Part shown: one piece after another, positions 34,331-49,700 of the stretch
How the letters are laid out: the number at the start of each line of letters is the position of its first letter
Position numbering within the stretch: position 1 is the stretch's first letter
From: Rotaria sordida
Lineage: Eukaryota; Rotifera; Eurotatoria; Philodinida; Philodinidae
Assembly: GCA_905250125.1 (NCBI GenBank)
Contig: CAJNOL010000008.1
Coordinates: forward strand, 422,104 to 486,103
Direction of reading: 5' to 3'
Length of the DNA: 64,000 nucleotides
Notes under the pieces: generated by a model
Told to the model about the DNA's origin: nothing
Databases searched by the model: none
What the model saw: the letters and a program-made list of their open reading frames with translations, nothing else
Program-made: the position numbers and the translations under genes

Positions 34331-37300
34331 TTAATACGAAGATTTTAATAGAGTTGTTGTTGAAGCTGATTCAGGAAAAAGTTTATGATAGGATTGTGTT
34401 GGTATATAATTACCAATAACAGTACGACCAGAAAAGAATCGACCATGAAGTGCATTGACTGCATTGATAGCTATAAATAAGAAAAATAAAAGAATATGAA
34501 TAGATTTTTTGAAATTAGGAAAGAAAAAAGTTGATCAAGTTTATTGATTTAGTTGTCTGAATTCAAACTTGAATTTCGTTATGCCAAAAAAATATATGTC
34601 AACTACTATATAAGAATTAGTGCTTTCATCTCTAAAAAGAGTGTTCAATAAATCTGTATTAATAATTTGCATGTAAAGATCCAACATATTTTGACCGATT
34701 TAAACTTTTTTGAATCTAAATCAAGTCTAATCATATTCGATACATTTCGAACTCTGTAATAAATATAAAAAATCTTTTGGCACAATCCATAAGAATTAAA
34801 ATATCAAACACGTTGTAACTGCTGTTGCTAATTGGAGAGAAATTGTTTTATTCTATCTATTTTGGGACACATTTCTTTGCTATCTTTTTACTTAATTCTA
34901 CGGAAATACGATAAGAATGTAGTTCCTATATGATAATGAGATGTTATTGACACGCGCTCTGTGATTGTATATCAACATCTGTCACGTCCTCTGGGGAAGA
35001 AGTCAAATTTTTACCCCTATACTTCAACACTCCTTGTAGATTATCTTTTACAAAGGTAACGATACGTCAGTTTTTTTTATTCATTAAAAAAACAAACGTA
35101 AGTTTATTCAGGCGGAATTTTTGAATAATTATATCTGTTAATTTACAATAAAAACTACTCATTTTTCATCCTATCTGTTTATCGTTTAGTTGATTATAGG
35201 AGGAAAAAAAACACTTATTTATTCTCTCTCATCTAAACACTATAATCAAAAAAAATCAGGATTTTTGTTTTCACAAAAAGAAAATTAATATTTACCACTA
35301 GCAATAGTTGAACATTTAACATAAACATTTCCATCGGGACTTTTTTCATCCACATAAATATGCGCAACACCACCGTGTTTATTACATTCTTCAATAACTT
35401 CATCACGTATTTCTTGTGTCCAACGAGGATTTCGAGCTTCAGTAACTGGATCAAACATATTTGAAAGCATAAAACATTGTGTACCAACAGCTGTTACCGT
35501 TGCTAATTGTTGTGAATTAGGTGGTTCAGGTATACGAACATGTTGAGAACTGGCTGCTTGAATATGTGCCGCTTGTAAAGCATCTACAGCATTCTTTGGC
35601 ATTTGTAAACCACTACCTTCACTTAATTTAGCCATTAAAGCTAATCGTCCAGTTGCACCTAAACTAATACCACGTTGATCAAGATCATCGGAATCAAGAT
35701 TTGATGATGATGTAAATGATGTTGCAATGCCAGCAGTATGTGTTGGAAAACTAACACCACTTGCACTTGTCATTTCACCGAGTCGTTCAGTAACATGACC
35801 AACTTTCATAGCTCGTCCAGCTAATTCAAAACCATTTAAATTTTCCATTGCTTTTTTAGCATCTTCAGCATGAGCAAATTGAATAAAACCTATAGAAACA
35901 AAAAAAAAACAAAAATTCATATTTTTAGTTTTAATAAAACAAAAAAAAATCAAAAAGAATTTTTAAAATTACCATATCCTCGTGATCGACTTGAATCAGG
36001 ATCTTTCATAAGTGTAACACTATCAATACGTCCAAATGGTTCAAATATTCCTCGTAACATATCTTCACTGATATTAAAATGAAGTGATCCAACATATAAT
36101 TTCATAGGACCATGTGTTGGTATAAGCGATCCAGCATGCATTGTTGTTCCATTAGTTATAACTGGATTTTGAGCAGCAGCTGCTTGTGCTGCTAAACGAT
36201 TTTTTTCAGCATTTGATGGTTTAACTATAATTGGTATGCCAAGAAGTTTTTCACCAGATAAAGCAAGTGCTGCTTGAACACAAGCTAAATCACGAAATTC
36301 AACATATGCAACACCTTTTGATCGACGTGTTCGAGGATCTGTTATTAAACGAACATCACGAACTTTACCGATACGAGAAAAAAATTCTTCAAGATCACGT
36401 GGACGAATCATTGCTGCTAATTGCATACCTATATTAATAAACAATAAATAAATATGTGTTCATTAAAGAAATTAAACTTTTAACAATATTTCTATTATTG
36501 TTTTCTCTTTTTTTTCTCGTTTGCGCAACAACTCTCAATTTTTATATCAAAATATAATTTTTCAATTGGAGAACATACTAATTCAATCAAAGTCTTAATA
36601 TTTGTTTCTGATTATTAAATATTTCGATAAGGAATTTTACAGTCTTTTTTTTGTTTCATTTGATAATTTTATAGAAGCGAATTCTCTTATACTAGATTTT
36701 TATTCAATGAGACTAAAATGAAAAAAAAAAGCCAAATCATCTAGCTACTTTGATTGTAGATCAAAACATTTTAATACTATTAAAATAAACGTTGCTTGAG
36801 TATAGCGGAAAAATGGATCGAAAAACAAAGAAAGGAAAAAGATTGAAGGAATGAGATCAAAAGAAGACTCACATCCATCATCTTATGTTGAGCAAGATTT
36901 AGTCTAAATGTAGATTTGAATGATCTTATTCTTTTCCTTTTCAAGATTTTACTTTCGATACTTTCTCTTCGACATTACTCCTTTCTTTGTTTTTCTATCA
37001 TATCCAGTGAAATTTCATCAACTGAATATCAAGAATTCATTCAATTTACGTCGGACTTTTGACAATGAAAAAAGTTTGTCGAAATTCCCAGATATGTTCA
37101 GATTTTCAGAAAAGAAAATTACCAAAATTTCCATAAACTCAATCATCATATAGCAGTACAAATGAAAAGTTTTTTAGAAATATTTGAAAGTTTGGTAAGT
37201 ACAGAATTCCGGAAAGTTACATCATTTTGATAAGTACCAAACAATTTGGAACAAAAATAATTGACATTGCCCTTTTTGGAAATTTGAATACTGCTAAAAG

Positions 37301-38325
37301 TCTGACAAGAAATCAGATAAACGGTCGAAATTCTATACAATCCATCGCTTGATGAAAAGCTGTCTGTTTTCATCAATGATAGACTATTCAGCAGTCACTC
37401 CCCTTCGTAATAAATCAATAGTAAATAGTTCTGTTTGTTAGGTCTATGCCTATGAGAAGAAGTCAGAGTTAAGATTGACTTCAACTTTTCCTCACATTTT
37501 TGTAAAGCTCTAAGGAGACGTGAATCGAGCTTTCAAAATACATCAGTTTGTACAATGCATATCAAAGAATAAAACTCATCATTTAAGAAAAACTTGTAAT
37601 GTTCAATTTAATTTACTAGGAGGTGATTTAAAGAACTCCGATGATTCCTAAAAATAATTCCTATGTTTGAAAAAAACTGTAACTTTCTAGCAGAAAACCT
37701 GTTAATATTAATTCCCAATTATTTGTTAGTTACTAGAAATTACTATTCAAATCTTCTATCATGAAACTATACATGTATTAATTTAATTTCTTAAGATTAA
37801 AATTTTGAATGAATTACGTTCTATACTAATCCTTAATTTCACGTACTCAAAAAAAGAAACTAATAATAAAAACTTGTTCTTACAAAATACAGTTCGAAGA
37901 TCACGTTCTTCAGGTGTTAATTCTGGTGATTTTTCTCGTCGATTTGATTTTGATGAAGACAAATTTTCTTTGGATTCTTTTTGACGACTTATTGTTTTAG
38001 CTAATTGATGTAATTCCGAATTAACATCTCGTTTTTTTCCACTCGATAATGTTGGTGGTGCTGGTAAATGATGACGACGATCAATTGGTGAACGACTTCG
38101 TTTATGTTCATGTTTTTTATCGCTTTTATGTGATTTATGATGTTTATGATGTTTGTGATGTTTTTTATGTTTTTTATCTTTTTCTTTGTCTTTGTCTTTG
38201 TCTTTGTTTTTGTCTTTATCCTTTTTCTCACTAGGTTTATTTATTGTTTGTTCTTGTACTTTTTTTTGCACATCTTCTTGCATTTTTTCATCCAACATAC
38301 GTTCAATTTCTATATCATCATCCAT
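34331..38325 (-). CDS. RBM39: RNA-binding protein 39 (CAPER-alpha), splicing factor
   Basis: Nuclear splicing factor and coactivator related to U2AF65. The four exons are 38325-37884, 36428-35972 (the last G could also be counted at 35973), 35889-35296 and 34470-34331, with all junctions phase 1; about 543 residues (human 530). The N-terminus has a Lys/Asp/His-rich RS-like low-complexity region with KHKKHHKHHKHHKSHKSDKK and the RSRSP motif. RRM1 (~145-220) starts RTVFCMQLAAMIRPRDLEEF; RRM2 (~256-333) is LYVGSLHFNISEDMLRGIF with RSRGYGFIQFAHAEDAKKAM; the linker has GATGRLALMAKLSEG; the C-terminal U2AF-homology RRM3 (~440-535) has EECNKHGGVAHIYVDEKS and NALHGRFFSGR, the RxF motif that binds ULM peptides. 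The order and length match the family. The second-exon donor falls at 35972/35971. The 1.46-kb first intron is the longest. Confidence 0.93.
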
Positions 38326-41178
38326 TTCCTTTCTTAAATATAAGACAAATAAAAAAAATTAATAAAATTAACAAAATTTCACTTTTTATTTTAAAAACTA
38401 TTTTACCTCTGTATAAAAAAATTGATACAGAGAAAAAAAGAAAATAAAGCCTAGAGAAAAAAATATTAGAAGAATAGAATATGAGAATATTCTAACTTGA
38501 TTGCATAGTAGCAGTAGATTCTTTTTTCCACTCCTAGAATAAGAAACTATGATATTTTTGTAAAATATAATATGGAAAATGAAACGTCTGTTTGTGTATA
38601 TGATTGATCTTGTCGTACGTAGACGAACTTCTAAACAATGACAATTGTCTAGAGACAATTTTTATAGTTTATTTTTAATTATAAAATAAAAATAAAAATA
38701 TTTCACTTGTAACAAAAATTAATTGCGAAATTCTAACGAAGAATAAAAATAAAAATAAAAACTTAACACTCACGATATCAATTATAATTGGATATAATCT
38801 AAAGAATATAAATAATTATTATTGAACTATTCACACGATTGCAAATAAAAATCTGTCAATAATGATGAATCAGTACAGTGAAGTGAATATTTTGGATATG
38901 ATGATTGGTATTTGTCATAGACAATAAAACAACAATTAGCACTTTACAAATTCGATGAATACCGTCATAGGGCGACACCTGACGGATCAATGGTTTTTAT
39001 CAATATGACGAAGACACTTTATTTATTCATGAATGTAAGCACGAAGTCCTGCACTATATACAGGGCAAAGATGGAATCAGTCTGGATTTTTAACGGCCAG
39101 TACCGATTACATTGCTAGATAGTGAAACGTATCAGATCTAAAATTTCCGAACTCGGTTAACAGAAATACTTTAGACCCGAACTCGGCTGGATCCAACACT
39201 AATTCGACCGACTCTAATAGATAAACTTACTTGATGTGATCAACTTACAAATTAAATTTACTACATATGTTTACTTAATAAAAACAAGAAAGTGAATAAG
39301 TTAGACTAGTGATCAGTACCAATTTCATCTTGAATTCAAGGTATCCGAGAAAACCGCTGGGAAAGTAAACGTAAATCTCTCATTTATATCTTATATGATT
39401 TTTATAATATGATAGTATATTCTTCAATGTTTTATTCCACACATTTACCGGTAAATACCTCTGTCTAGAAACATTAGAAAAGAAATAGTTTTCTTAATGA
39501 TTAAAATACAGATCAACACTGATCATGCAACCACCATTGTTTATCGAATTCAAAAAAGAAATAACCAACAGTAGATTGCATTAAAGATACTTATAAAGTT
39601 TCTTTTTTTTTGTAAATGAGATCATTGCGAATCAACAGTTTTCTGAAAGACTTTTATAACTTACAAAAGAAAAAGTAAATCAAGATTCACATTCAAGTGT
39701 TTAACATGTGACAGCATCTTGCTGATTTCCATGAATGATTGTGCTTTGATTTATAACTCCTATTGTTTTATCGAAACTATAATAAGTGAAATGTGTTAAA
39801 CTCTTATAAGAACATTAGAGCGCACTAGTAATTAAGAGAATTCTTTTTTCGAACGAAGTTGTGTTTCATTTCAATGATTTTATTAACGATAATAAAATGA
39901 AAATCAATGTCTTTATATAATATTTATTAGATATCAGGTTTAATTTAAAACAAGTATCAATAACAAGAAAATTCGAAAAATGGTAACCTATCTTTTATTT
40001 TGGATCGGATGATATTATCAATAAAATACTATTTAATAATTGAAATAAAAAGAAAATGTTCATGGTAAAAACTATCATTGGATATATTATATTGTATTCT
40101 ACATAGGTTTACTCGATTGCTAAAAAAACAGCAATCTATTTGATTAAATCATGATATAGATCTTCGATTATTTTTTGTCTTTGAACAAAGTGACTTTAGA
40201 ACTCATCGTATTATTTATAGTAGACTGAATCGAATACTGTTTATAATATGAGAAATAAATCGTAATTAGTTTTGAAACAAGTGAAGAAAACTTTCGAATT
40301 ATATCACATAAGACATTTCGTTATATTCACGATATGAGATCGAATAAATTCAACTATTTCATTAGATTTTCTTTTCTTGTCGTATCTATTTCCATTTAAT
40401 GTTCTATTAGATATGAAACCGATAGTATCAAAGTAGAATATTATATTTTACTATAGATTTTATATAACAAATGAATCTATTAGCTAAAAAGTAGAAAACC
40501 AAAATTATTATTGTTTGTTCATACTCTACCATTTATAACCATATAAACATGTCCTCTAACGTTATCCAATCAAAATTTAATGGCATTTAAAAAACAAATT
40601 AATCACCTTCTTCTATCTATTTTTAAAGACTCTTTATTGAAGCAAATATTCGAAAGTTATTTTTCATTTTCAAAATTTGTATATTCTTATACTTAAAATC
40701 ATAGTATTTATAATATTCTCTTTTGTCAAATTTTCTCTTCTTTTCTTCACGTTAGAGTATCACAAAATCACATGGTAGATACGTTTCATACTTTTTGTTT
40801 ACCGACAGTTGATACAACAAAGATTAAATTTATGGATTGTATAACCTTGCATAAATCCAGTCGAAATTTTAATCCTATTAACTGTACTAAAACTCAATGT
40901 TTTCATTCTGTGATCATTTCAAGCAAATTTTCTTAAATATTTCAAGAATTCATTTAATAATCTTTTCTTTATTATGGACTGATCAAAACAAGTCTTTTGA
41001 GAAACCTTTTTTTTCTTTGATTATAACTCGTCTGACCTATGCACTTTTTTAGTTGACTTATTGATAAGATGAAAAAAGAAAGAAAGAAAAGATTAAAAAA
41101 TATTCAAATAGAATACTTTTTTTGTTGTTACTTAATTTTATTTTGTTTTATTTCAAAAACGTATTATTGAACATATCA
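38326..41178. other. Intergenic, no supported gene
   Basis: Between the divergent RBM39 and short-chain dehydrogenase genes; promoters of both should lie at the ends. The stretch at 38940-39210 is less AT-rich than its surroundings and may be an old element, but no boundaries were found. No splice-supported coding segment seen. Confidence 0.45.
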
Positions 41179-42311
41179 ATGATTGATTTACTCGGTTTTC
41201 TACGTCTTTTAATCAATTTAATACTTTATCCATTAGCTGTAGCATTTCTTATCTTTTATCGTTGTTTACAATGGTTAGGTTTTCAACCAACTATTCATGA
41301 TTATCATGATCATATTGTACTTATAACTGGTTCAGCAAATGGTCTTGGAAGAGAAATAGCTTTAGCATTTGCAAGAGCTGGTGCTTCATTAGCACTTTGT
41401 GATATAGATGATATTGGTAGGGAGATTATTATTTAAAGAATTTAAAAATGAAAAAGAATATATTATATCTACATAGGAAATCGTGAAACTCAACAACAAT
41501 GTTTAACAATGTTACATACTCGAAATTCATCAAGTCGTGTACGAATCTATCGTGTTGATGTAACACGTTCAGCTGATATATATGCATGTGCTGAAAAAGT
41601 TCGTTATGATCTTGGACAAGTAACAATACTTGTTGCTAATGCTGGTTTTGTTAGTGGACGATCATTATTAAATGAATCTGATGTAGATATTGAACGTACA
41701 TTTAATGTTAATTCACTTTCACCTATTTGGTTAATTAAAGCATTTTTACCATATATGCTTGATGCTAATCGTGGACATATTGTTATTGTTTCAAGTGTTC
41801 TTGGTATAGAAATATCAAATATAAATAAATTCATTCATTCATTCATTCATTCATTTTATTAATTCTAGGTATTCATGCTTCTCATGGTCCAATAAGTTAT
41901 GTTTCATCAAAACATGCTAGTTTAGGTCTTAGTCGATCACTTCGTCTTGATATTCATGCAACACATCCAAATACACGTGTATCTGTTCATTGTATATGTC
42001 CATATATAATGCGAACAAAAATGTTTAATCCATTAGTAAATCATGTTTCATTAAAATTTTTATTACCTGTTGTTTCTCCACGTTATGCTGCAAATCAAGT
42101 ATTAGAAGCTATTGTATGGCGTCGAAATGAAGTTATATTACCATATCATTTGAAATATATTGGTATTATTAATGATTTTTTATTACCAGAGTGGTTGTCC
42201 GAATGGCTTTTATATCAAGTATCGGGTAGACGACCATTGGATACATTTCATAGGGATAATGATGAAAATACTCGTGAAAAAAGAAGAAAGCATTTATATA
42301 CAACACATTAA
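41179..42311 (+). CDS. Short-chain dehydrogenase/reductase, SDR16C-like
   Basis: Membrane-anchored NAD(P)-dependent oxidoreductase of 335 residues. Exons are 41179-41416, 41477-41803 and 41869-42311, with 60-65-bp introns in phase 1. An N-terminal hydrophobic anchor (LLINLILYPLAVAFLIFY) precedes the Rossmann fold: glycine motif LITGSANGLGREIALAFARA, the acidic CDIDD at the end of strand 2 that favours NAD, the VDVT motif, NAG in ILVANAGFVSG, catalytic Ser in HIVIVSSVLG, and YVSSKHASLGLSRSLRLDI with the YxxxK pair. The classical-SDR layout plus the anchor resembles SDR16C members (RDH10, SDR16C5, HSD17B11/13), which act on retinoids or steroids at the ER or lipid droplets. The substrate cannot be read from sequence. 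The second intron ends in a run of ATTC tetranucleotides (about 41829-41856). The ATG chosen gives the family-like anchor. Confidence 0.88.
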
Positions 42312-43717
42312 GAAAGTGCGGATTTGATTTAATAAAAAAATTTTTTTAATCGTGTTTTTTATAACAAAATAAAGGTGCATGTGATAAGAGCATTTAACAT
42401 TCTGACAAACAAAGAATATGTACTTCTTATTTACGAAAAAAGACAAGTTAAAAATACAAAATGTAACTGGCTGAATAGTTTCTTTGTTCAAAAAAATAGA
42501 ATGGTGATTTTCAAAAGAAATCTAACAATGTAATTCTTACGAAGTTAAAATATAAAAATAAAAAGAAATTTAAAAACAACATTTTCAATTTATTATCAAT
42601 GTCTGTTTCATGATGAGAAAGTAATAATTGAAAGATATCACAGTATTTAAAAAGACAAATAGAAGCATTGTGAAGAAAGAAATGTTTAACATTTGCATTA
42701 TGAGAATTCAACATTTGGGAACAATGATGTTCAATCATAATTTTTACTAAATCTTTTCAATCAATACCTGAAAGAAATTAATAAAACTCGAGATGTATTA
42801 TACTAATACTCGGTTTAATTTAATTAAATAAAATCCATTCATACAATAATAAAAATCATATAATCAAATTTCATCTTATACTCCAGAGTATCCATTGACG
42901 TGAATATTAGGAGAAACTCCATTGAAAAAAAATCGAACCACGTGATCTTCATCTCTGAAAAGCATGACGTATACGATTGATAGGTTTTGCAAAAATTAAA
43001 TATTCCTTAGAAGTCTTTTCCACTTGTATACAAAATACATTTCAAAGATATGTTGTATCACATGTATAGGGAAAATGTTTACTAATAAATCAAATGCATT
43101 TCACACGTTTTTTCATAGCTTGATAGATAAGACATAGTAAACCATTCAATGAATTCTGTAATGATCATCGAAAGATAAAACGAGAATTGGCATATATCAT
43201 GCGTAGTTTCTTTTAGTAAATCTTATCATATTAGAAATCGAACGAATTATTTATCGTCGATACAATGTATTCATTGATTGTATAATTAATTAGTGACTAA
43301 AGAGATATTTTTAAAAAAAATTTGTATATAAAATATATACGCTGTTAAAAATATTTGTTCATATCTTCTTCTTTTCTTTTATCATATACGTCAAATAAAA
43401 AAAACAAACATACTACTTTTGTCTACTCAAAACTATCCTTGTAGAGAGGAAAAACTACGAGTTTTCAAATCGTTCTATTCTCTTCTTTCATGCAATAATC
43501 ACTAGACTGATCAAAGTATTCTGCATAAAGTCAAATGTGTCTGGTTATTCTATTCACGCCATTAGAATATATAGACGAGATCAATTCTCTACATCATCGT
43601 CGGTAAAGAGTAAATCTAAACAACATATCATACTTCATTTTTATTTTGTAGAGATAAGAAAAATTTATTTTATATTCAAATCACGATTGCACTTAAATTA
43701 TCAAAAGAAAAATACAA
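42312..43717. other. Intergenic between convergent genes, no gene seen
   Basis: Separates the 3' ends of the dehydrogenase and SNX25 genes. AT-rich, with short open frames lacking coding character. AATAAA-like signals occur near both ends, as expected for 3' regions. Confidence 0.5.
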
Positions 43718-46700
43718 TTATAATTTCATCTGTAATTCTGGAAATATTTCACTGATAAACAACATCATTAGTTTCTAAAAAAAAACAAATATCAAATAGA
43801 ACAATATCAATAAACTTCTCATTTTCTTTCTTACATAACAAAGATGTTTATTCAATCGAATATCTTGAAAAAGTTCGAATAAACGTTCCGCACCTAATCT
43901 TGCATTATCCGAACCAAATATCAAAGAAATAGTTTCTAGAAAAAAAAAAGAACAAAATAAATTTCTTTTTATTTGAAAATTTTCTCATTATAAAACCTGG
44001 TATATTAGATAACAATTGTTGTTTAGCTTGTTGTCTTCGTTCTCGTTTTTCATCATCTGTACGCATTGGTGTTTCAACAAGTGGAATCTTTGGCCAAAAT
44101 ATATCTCGTAACATAATTAAATATTTAACTATATATTCTTCTTGAAATAAACTAACAATATATCGACGTACTTGTCGATTTATTGTACTTCCATATGTAA
44201 CACGAATAAATTGAACGAATGTCATACGTATTAATTTAAGTAAACCACGTTGTTCGTCTAATAGGGTATCGATAAAAGTATAAAATGGTTTAGCAATCGA
44301 ATCAGCACGACCTTCGAGAAAACGAACGCTTTGATGAAGAATAAAAAAAAACAAATGAATAGAAATTTTCTGATAATAAAATAGAAAAAATAATTGAAAC
44401 CTGTCAATTTCTGATAAATCATTGGATGTTTTGTCCGAACGGAATATTTGACTAAAAATAAAGTATTTTAGTTCGAATTATTTTATTTGAAGAATTTTAA
44501 AAAATCACATTTTTTTAATTATTATTTGTTCGTCTCTTCAAACTAATTAATTACGAAGATTTTCTGTAGAAGACATGTTTTTGTCATCAATAATTTCAGA
44601 TGAATGGATGTCAAAAGAAGTTCATCGTGAGCTAAGAAAGTAACTCAATACTACACTGTCACAAAAAGTAACAAGACAACGATTGAATTTTTCTAGATTT
44701 CACACGTTTCAGACGATGAGTCTTTCGTATATAAACAACTGTAAATAATCGACACAAATTATAATCGGATTGACAAGATTTGCTATTCAGTAAAGACTTG
44801 TATCGGAACGCAATAAGTGGTTAAGCAAGATTATTGATTTTTATTCTGCTCATATATCAATATCATATTTTAATTTAATCTTTATCAATGTTTTTTTTTA
44901 AAAAACAACTGCAAAAGGACATGAAAGTCTCCACCCCTCAAAAATCAATCTTAGATCAAGTACAATGTAAATCACGTGAAATTTTCAGAGTATGTTGGGA
45001 CTATAGTGAAGAGGCTATGGTAAAATTTTCAGCCATATAACTTGACGTTTTTGGGAGATATTTAACAAAAACAAGGATCAACAATAGCTCATGTGGTCAA
45101 TCAAAATTCTCTGTAGGCCTTCATTCTATACACTTAACTTTTTTTCTTTAAAAGAGCATATTAAGATGTACCGACATGACAGAGACTTTTTTTTAAATGC
45201 TTATTAAACGGAGAAAAAAGGTGAAAAGTCAATGTCTCGAAAAATGGCGCTATAATTATAAAGTACTCTTTTGTATAATAGTAAGAAAACTTAATTTAAA
45301 AAAAAAAGACTTTGCCATGCTCTGCATCTTGAGATGCTCTTTCGAACAAAACAAAACGCGATTGGTTACAATGAAGCTCTTTCGAGAATTCTGTGATGTA
45401 CGATCAAAACAGCATGAACAGAAAAAAATGAAAACAATTTCTTGCTTTTTCTGAAAGTAATATGGTTTCTCAAGTAGGTGATGATAGAAATCAATAATTT
45501 TTGAAAAAAAAACGAGGTGCCAAACAAAAAATTCGTGTCGTTTATGAAAGATAAGACCTCGAACTATCTTTTCATACATTTATCTCAAGACGAAAATTGA
45601 CTATTTTTGAGAGGAGGACTTAAACAGAAAAGCAATATAAATTCATAACTATTCTAATCTTAGATGTTGATAAAACAAAAAAACAAAAAGAATTTTACTT
45701 GATGATTTTGCTAAAATACACTTCAATTATAAATGTATACAATTGACATTTCAAATTCGTATTATCAGTGAGTGGAATTCAACTTATCCTATACACTTTC
45801 AGTCCTAACAAGTTTTTTTGTTTAATGTATATAAAACTAATTTCATGTTTTTTTTTTGTAATTCTATTCACAAACAATCGAATAGACAAGGTTTTCTTTT
45901 CCGAGTTCTGTCTATATATATTTATCCTATGAAAAATTACATACAATGAATTTTTATATGAATTCGTTTGTTTTTTTTTAACATTAACTAAATTTGATAA
46001 TTGTTTATCACTTTCAATAATAGATGGATTCAAAAATTGATAAACGAATTCAAATGATGACATATGTTCGTTACGTAGAATTGTTTGTATAAAAATTTCA
46101 AGCTGTTGTAATAATTTTTTAGATGAAAATTCATCATATTGTAATTGATTAAAATGACGATGACGTACACGAAATAAATCAATTGTTGGTAATGATGGTT
46201 CTAACTAAAAAAATAATTTATATTTATTAACTTATTTTTAATTTAAAATAGAATCTAAACAAACGTCTTTTAATCGAAAATAAAACTGTTGCCAAGAATG
46301 TAATGTTCGTGTTATAACCCAACCAACTTGATCTTGTTCATTGTTTGGACTTCGAATAAGTACAGCTAAAGATGATCGACCAATTCCAACCTTAAAAAAC
46401 AAAAATCAAATATTTAAATAGATTTTCTATTTTTATTATCAACCAACTATATCGGAAAGTATTTGAGCTTGCCATTGACCCATATAGGACCACCATAAAT
46501 CAACATTTTCTAATAAACATTCAAGTGTACTTATTTCTTGATGTAAATCAGCACAATCACGTTCAAGTGATGCCAAAACCTATGTTAGAATTTTTATTTA
46601 AGAAAAACAAAAAAAAAAAAGATATAAAACGAATACAAACTGTTGCATCAAATGTTGATGCTTCTTTTGCAGCTGTTAATGCATATTGTTTAATCGCTAA

Positions 46701-49700
46701 TTGATTTCGTAAATCAGCTAAACGTTTTGGTACACTTTCAGATGGTTCTTCATTTGTTAATTCAGATTGTTGTAATATATGATTATCATCTGTGTCTTCA
46801 TAATTTTCATCCGCTGAAATTGGTGTTGACCAACCAAGTAATTGTTCCTTTAAATCAACTATTACGGAAAAAAACAAAATCTGTATCAATAATAGTATAG
46901 ATTAACAAAAAAAAATATACAGTCTTGTAGATTAGCTGAATCAAATGTCCGACATAAAGCATCATATTGTTTAGACACAAGAAATGATGCATAATAATCA
47001 CGTTGTAATACACGATAAACAACAGCTTGACCATGATAAAATGCATCTGGTTCAGCCTATGTTAGAAAAAGACAATGTCTTATTTTGTTTTTGTTTTTCT
47101 TTATAGATATTTGAATAATATCAAAATTTTTTAAGAGCAGATATCTGGAATTATGGTCTACATTTTTAAATTGAATTTTAGAAAGAAAGTTCTTTAATTA
47201 ACCTATGTATATTTTTCATACCTGTTCACCGACAAGAAATGATTTCATTCGAATTACCGTTGCATTATCAATTTCATCACCAACAGCACTACCAAAACGT
47301 GTTATATATGTTTTATAAATGGTTGTTGCTACACGATGTCGTTCATGAGATGGAGCTAAAAATATTTATTATATCTTTTTTATCAATGTAAAATAATATA
47401 ATTTATCTTACCAGAACGTAATTTCCAAATATCATACCAAAATCTACAATGAATATATTATTTTCAACAAGGAAACAATCTACTTCTAAGATCTTACTTA
47501 ACTAATGTATGAGTACCAAATGTTTCTAAAAATTGATGTAAATAATGACGACCAGTAATACAACTTAATATCATATTTAATGAAAGTATCTAATAAGATT
47601 TTATAAATAAAATTTTTTTATATGATAAGAAAAAAGAAGAAGGAAAAATATACTTTTCGATTAGCTAAATTAATTTTATTTGTACTTGCATCAACAAGTA
47701 AATAACTTCGACCACCATTAGCTGTAATACGTCTTTCACAAACTATTTTTGCTCGTCGTAATTGATTAAGGTATTTTGTTAAATCACGATTCATTAATAA
47801 TTCACCTTTAGTTCCAAGTCGTGCTTGACGATTATCTAAATCATAATAGAATAAACATAATCAAATTCTATCTTTACATCAGAGACGAGAACAATTCTCA
47901 GTTCATGCCAAAAACTATGAAACTGATGTCGATGGGACTCAGTTGATATGAGGTACTTTTTGTATGATCACTTGACATATTTACCTTTTCACTAGAAAAT
48001 AACTTTAGATGACAAGATTTTGTTTCTTTCAGAAGAATCAAGGATTTAGTAAGGAATTCTGTTATTTTATATTATAACACTACCTTCTATTTATGATTAA
48101 ATTGAAAAGTTTTTTCATTTAACGAATAGAATTTAGCGTACAAATTTCAAATACATAATGAATTTTCCTATTCGTTGCTTTACTTTTGGTGAAATCTAAG
48201 GTTATATGAGTAATTGCATGATTTTACACAATGCTTGAGTTTCAAAAAAAAATCTTTTTAATTTATTTGGTGAATATTCACTTAAATTCGGAGTAGTTGG
48301 CGTATTGAAATTCTAATTTGCTTTTGTATATAGTACAACCTCTCTATGTGAACACCGTGGAGTCGTCCAAAGAAAAATTTCATCATATATAGGTATTCAG
48401 TTTAGAGGGTCGATGCAGAGTTTGCTGTAAATTCAAGGAAAGTTGCCAGGGTATCTATATCGACATTAGTCTTACATAAAGATCTAGTGATTTATTCTTT
48501 TGTTCATCTATTTTTGTCTAAACCAGTTGAATTAAAAGATTTTTCAATTACAACACAAGATAAGGATTTTTTTCAAAAGTCTTTCAACGTCTTTTTGCTT
48601 TTGAACTAATATCAATATCAATTGGTTTTAATTCTAATCTAACAATTAATTCCATCTTTTGCTTCCAAACTAAAACACGTGTTGTTATGTCATTATTTTC
48701 TTCATGTATATAATAGTGGATTGATAGAGAATATGTACTTAGCTGTAGTACAAATGAAACAGGTGATAGACAATAGAAAGAAGTCAAAAAAAATATATTG
48801 CATGCGTGTCCACATAAGAGAGATTATAATAGCAAGAAGAACCGTAAAAAAATCTTCACTGTTCATAATAAAGAAGTACTCACTAGTAGAGGTTTCACTA
48901 TATATAGATCTGATTCAAATACTAAAAAGTTTAACTGCACATATTTTTATAATACGTACATACCATTTGAAATAACACCTTCTTTTAATAAATTTCTGAT
49001 GGCTGTTGCTTGCATAATTTCTGTTACAATACAATTCCTAATGAAAATACAAAGAAATTTTCGACTAGATGAAGAAAATAAATTAAATTTATTTTATTAC
49101 CAAAATTGTTCAAGTTTATCAAGATCATTACTTGTTTCGATAAGTTTAATAAACTTCTCATAACTCGATGCTAATGTAAATTTTCGTAATTTTTGTTCAT
49201 TATTTAAATTTAATTGTTCAATATTGTATAAAATATTCTCATTCAAGTAATCAGGTTCACATATTAAATTTATGGTTGGTTTAAAAACTATACAAGAAAA
49301 ACACAGTTTTTCTTTCAGTTTTTTATTCATTAGTTATTTCTAATTTACTTTTAAAAACACATATTTCACGTAATAAATGTCTTAAAGCTAATGTCGATGA
49401 ATAACTTGATGGTAGAAGAAGAAGTAATAATGCTTCACTCATTATTCTTAAATAATCATTTTCAATTTCATCTGTTTCTAAATAAGCATGTAAACGAAAT
49501 GGATATTCTTCTGGATATAACCTATTTTTTTATTAATAGAAAAATAATTTATAAAGCAATTTTTCTTTCAAAAATACAAACGTTGCTCGTCGAACTTGTT
49601 GATAATGATTAGCAAATTGTTCAACAAGGTCATTTGATATAACTTTAACCCAATCGATCTGAGCACAACGTGTTTTAAGATTTGATACAATTAGATGAAT

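Noticed and set aside
48330-48440. Sequence CAACCTCTCTATGTGAACAC resembling a pogo/Tc1-type transposon tip
   Set aside because: No matching inverted end or TA duplication was located within the intron.
48584-48787. Minus-strand frame inside SNX25, candidate extra exon
   Set aside because: Flanking exons 48964 and 47835 already join in phase and match SNX25 directly; no homologous segment is expected between them.
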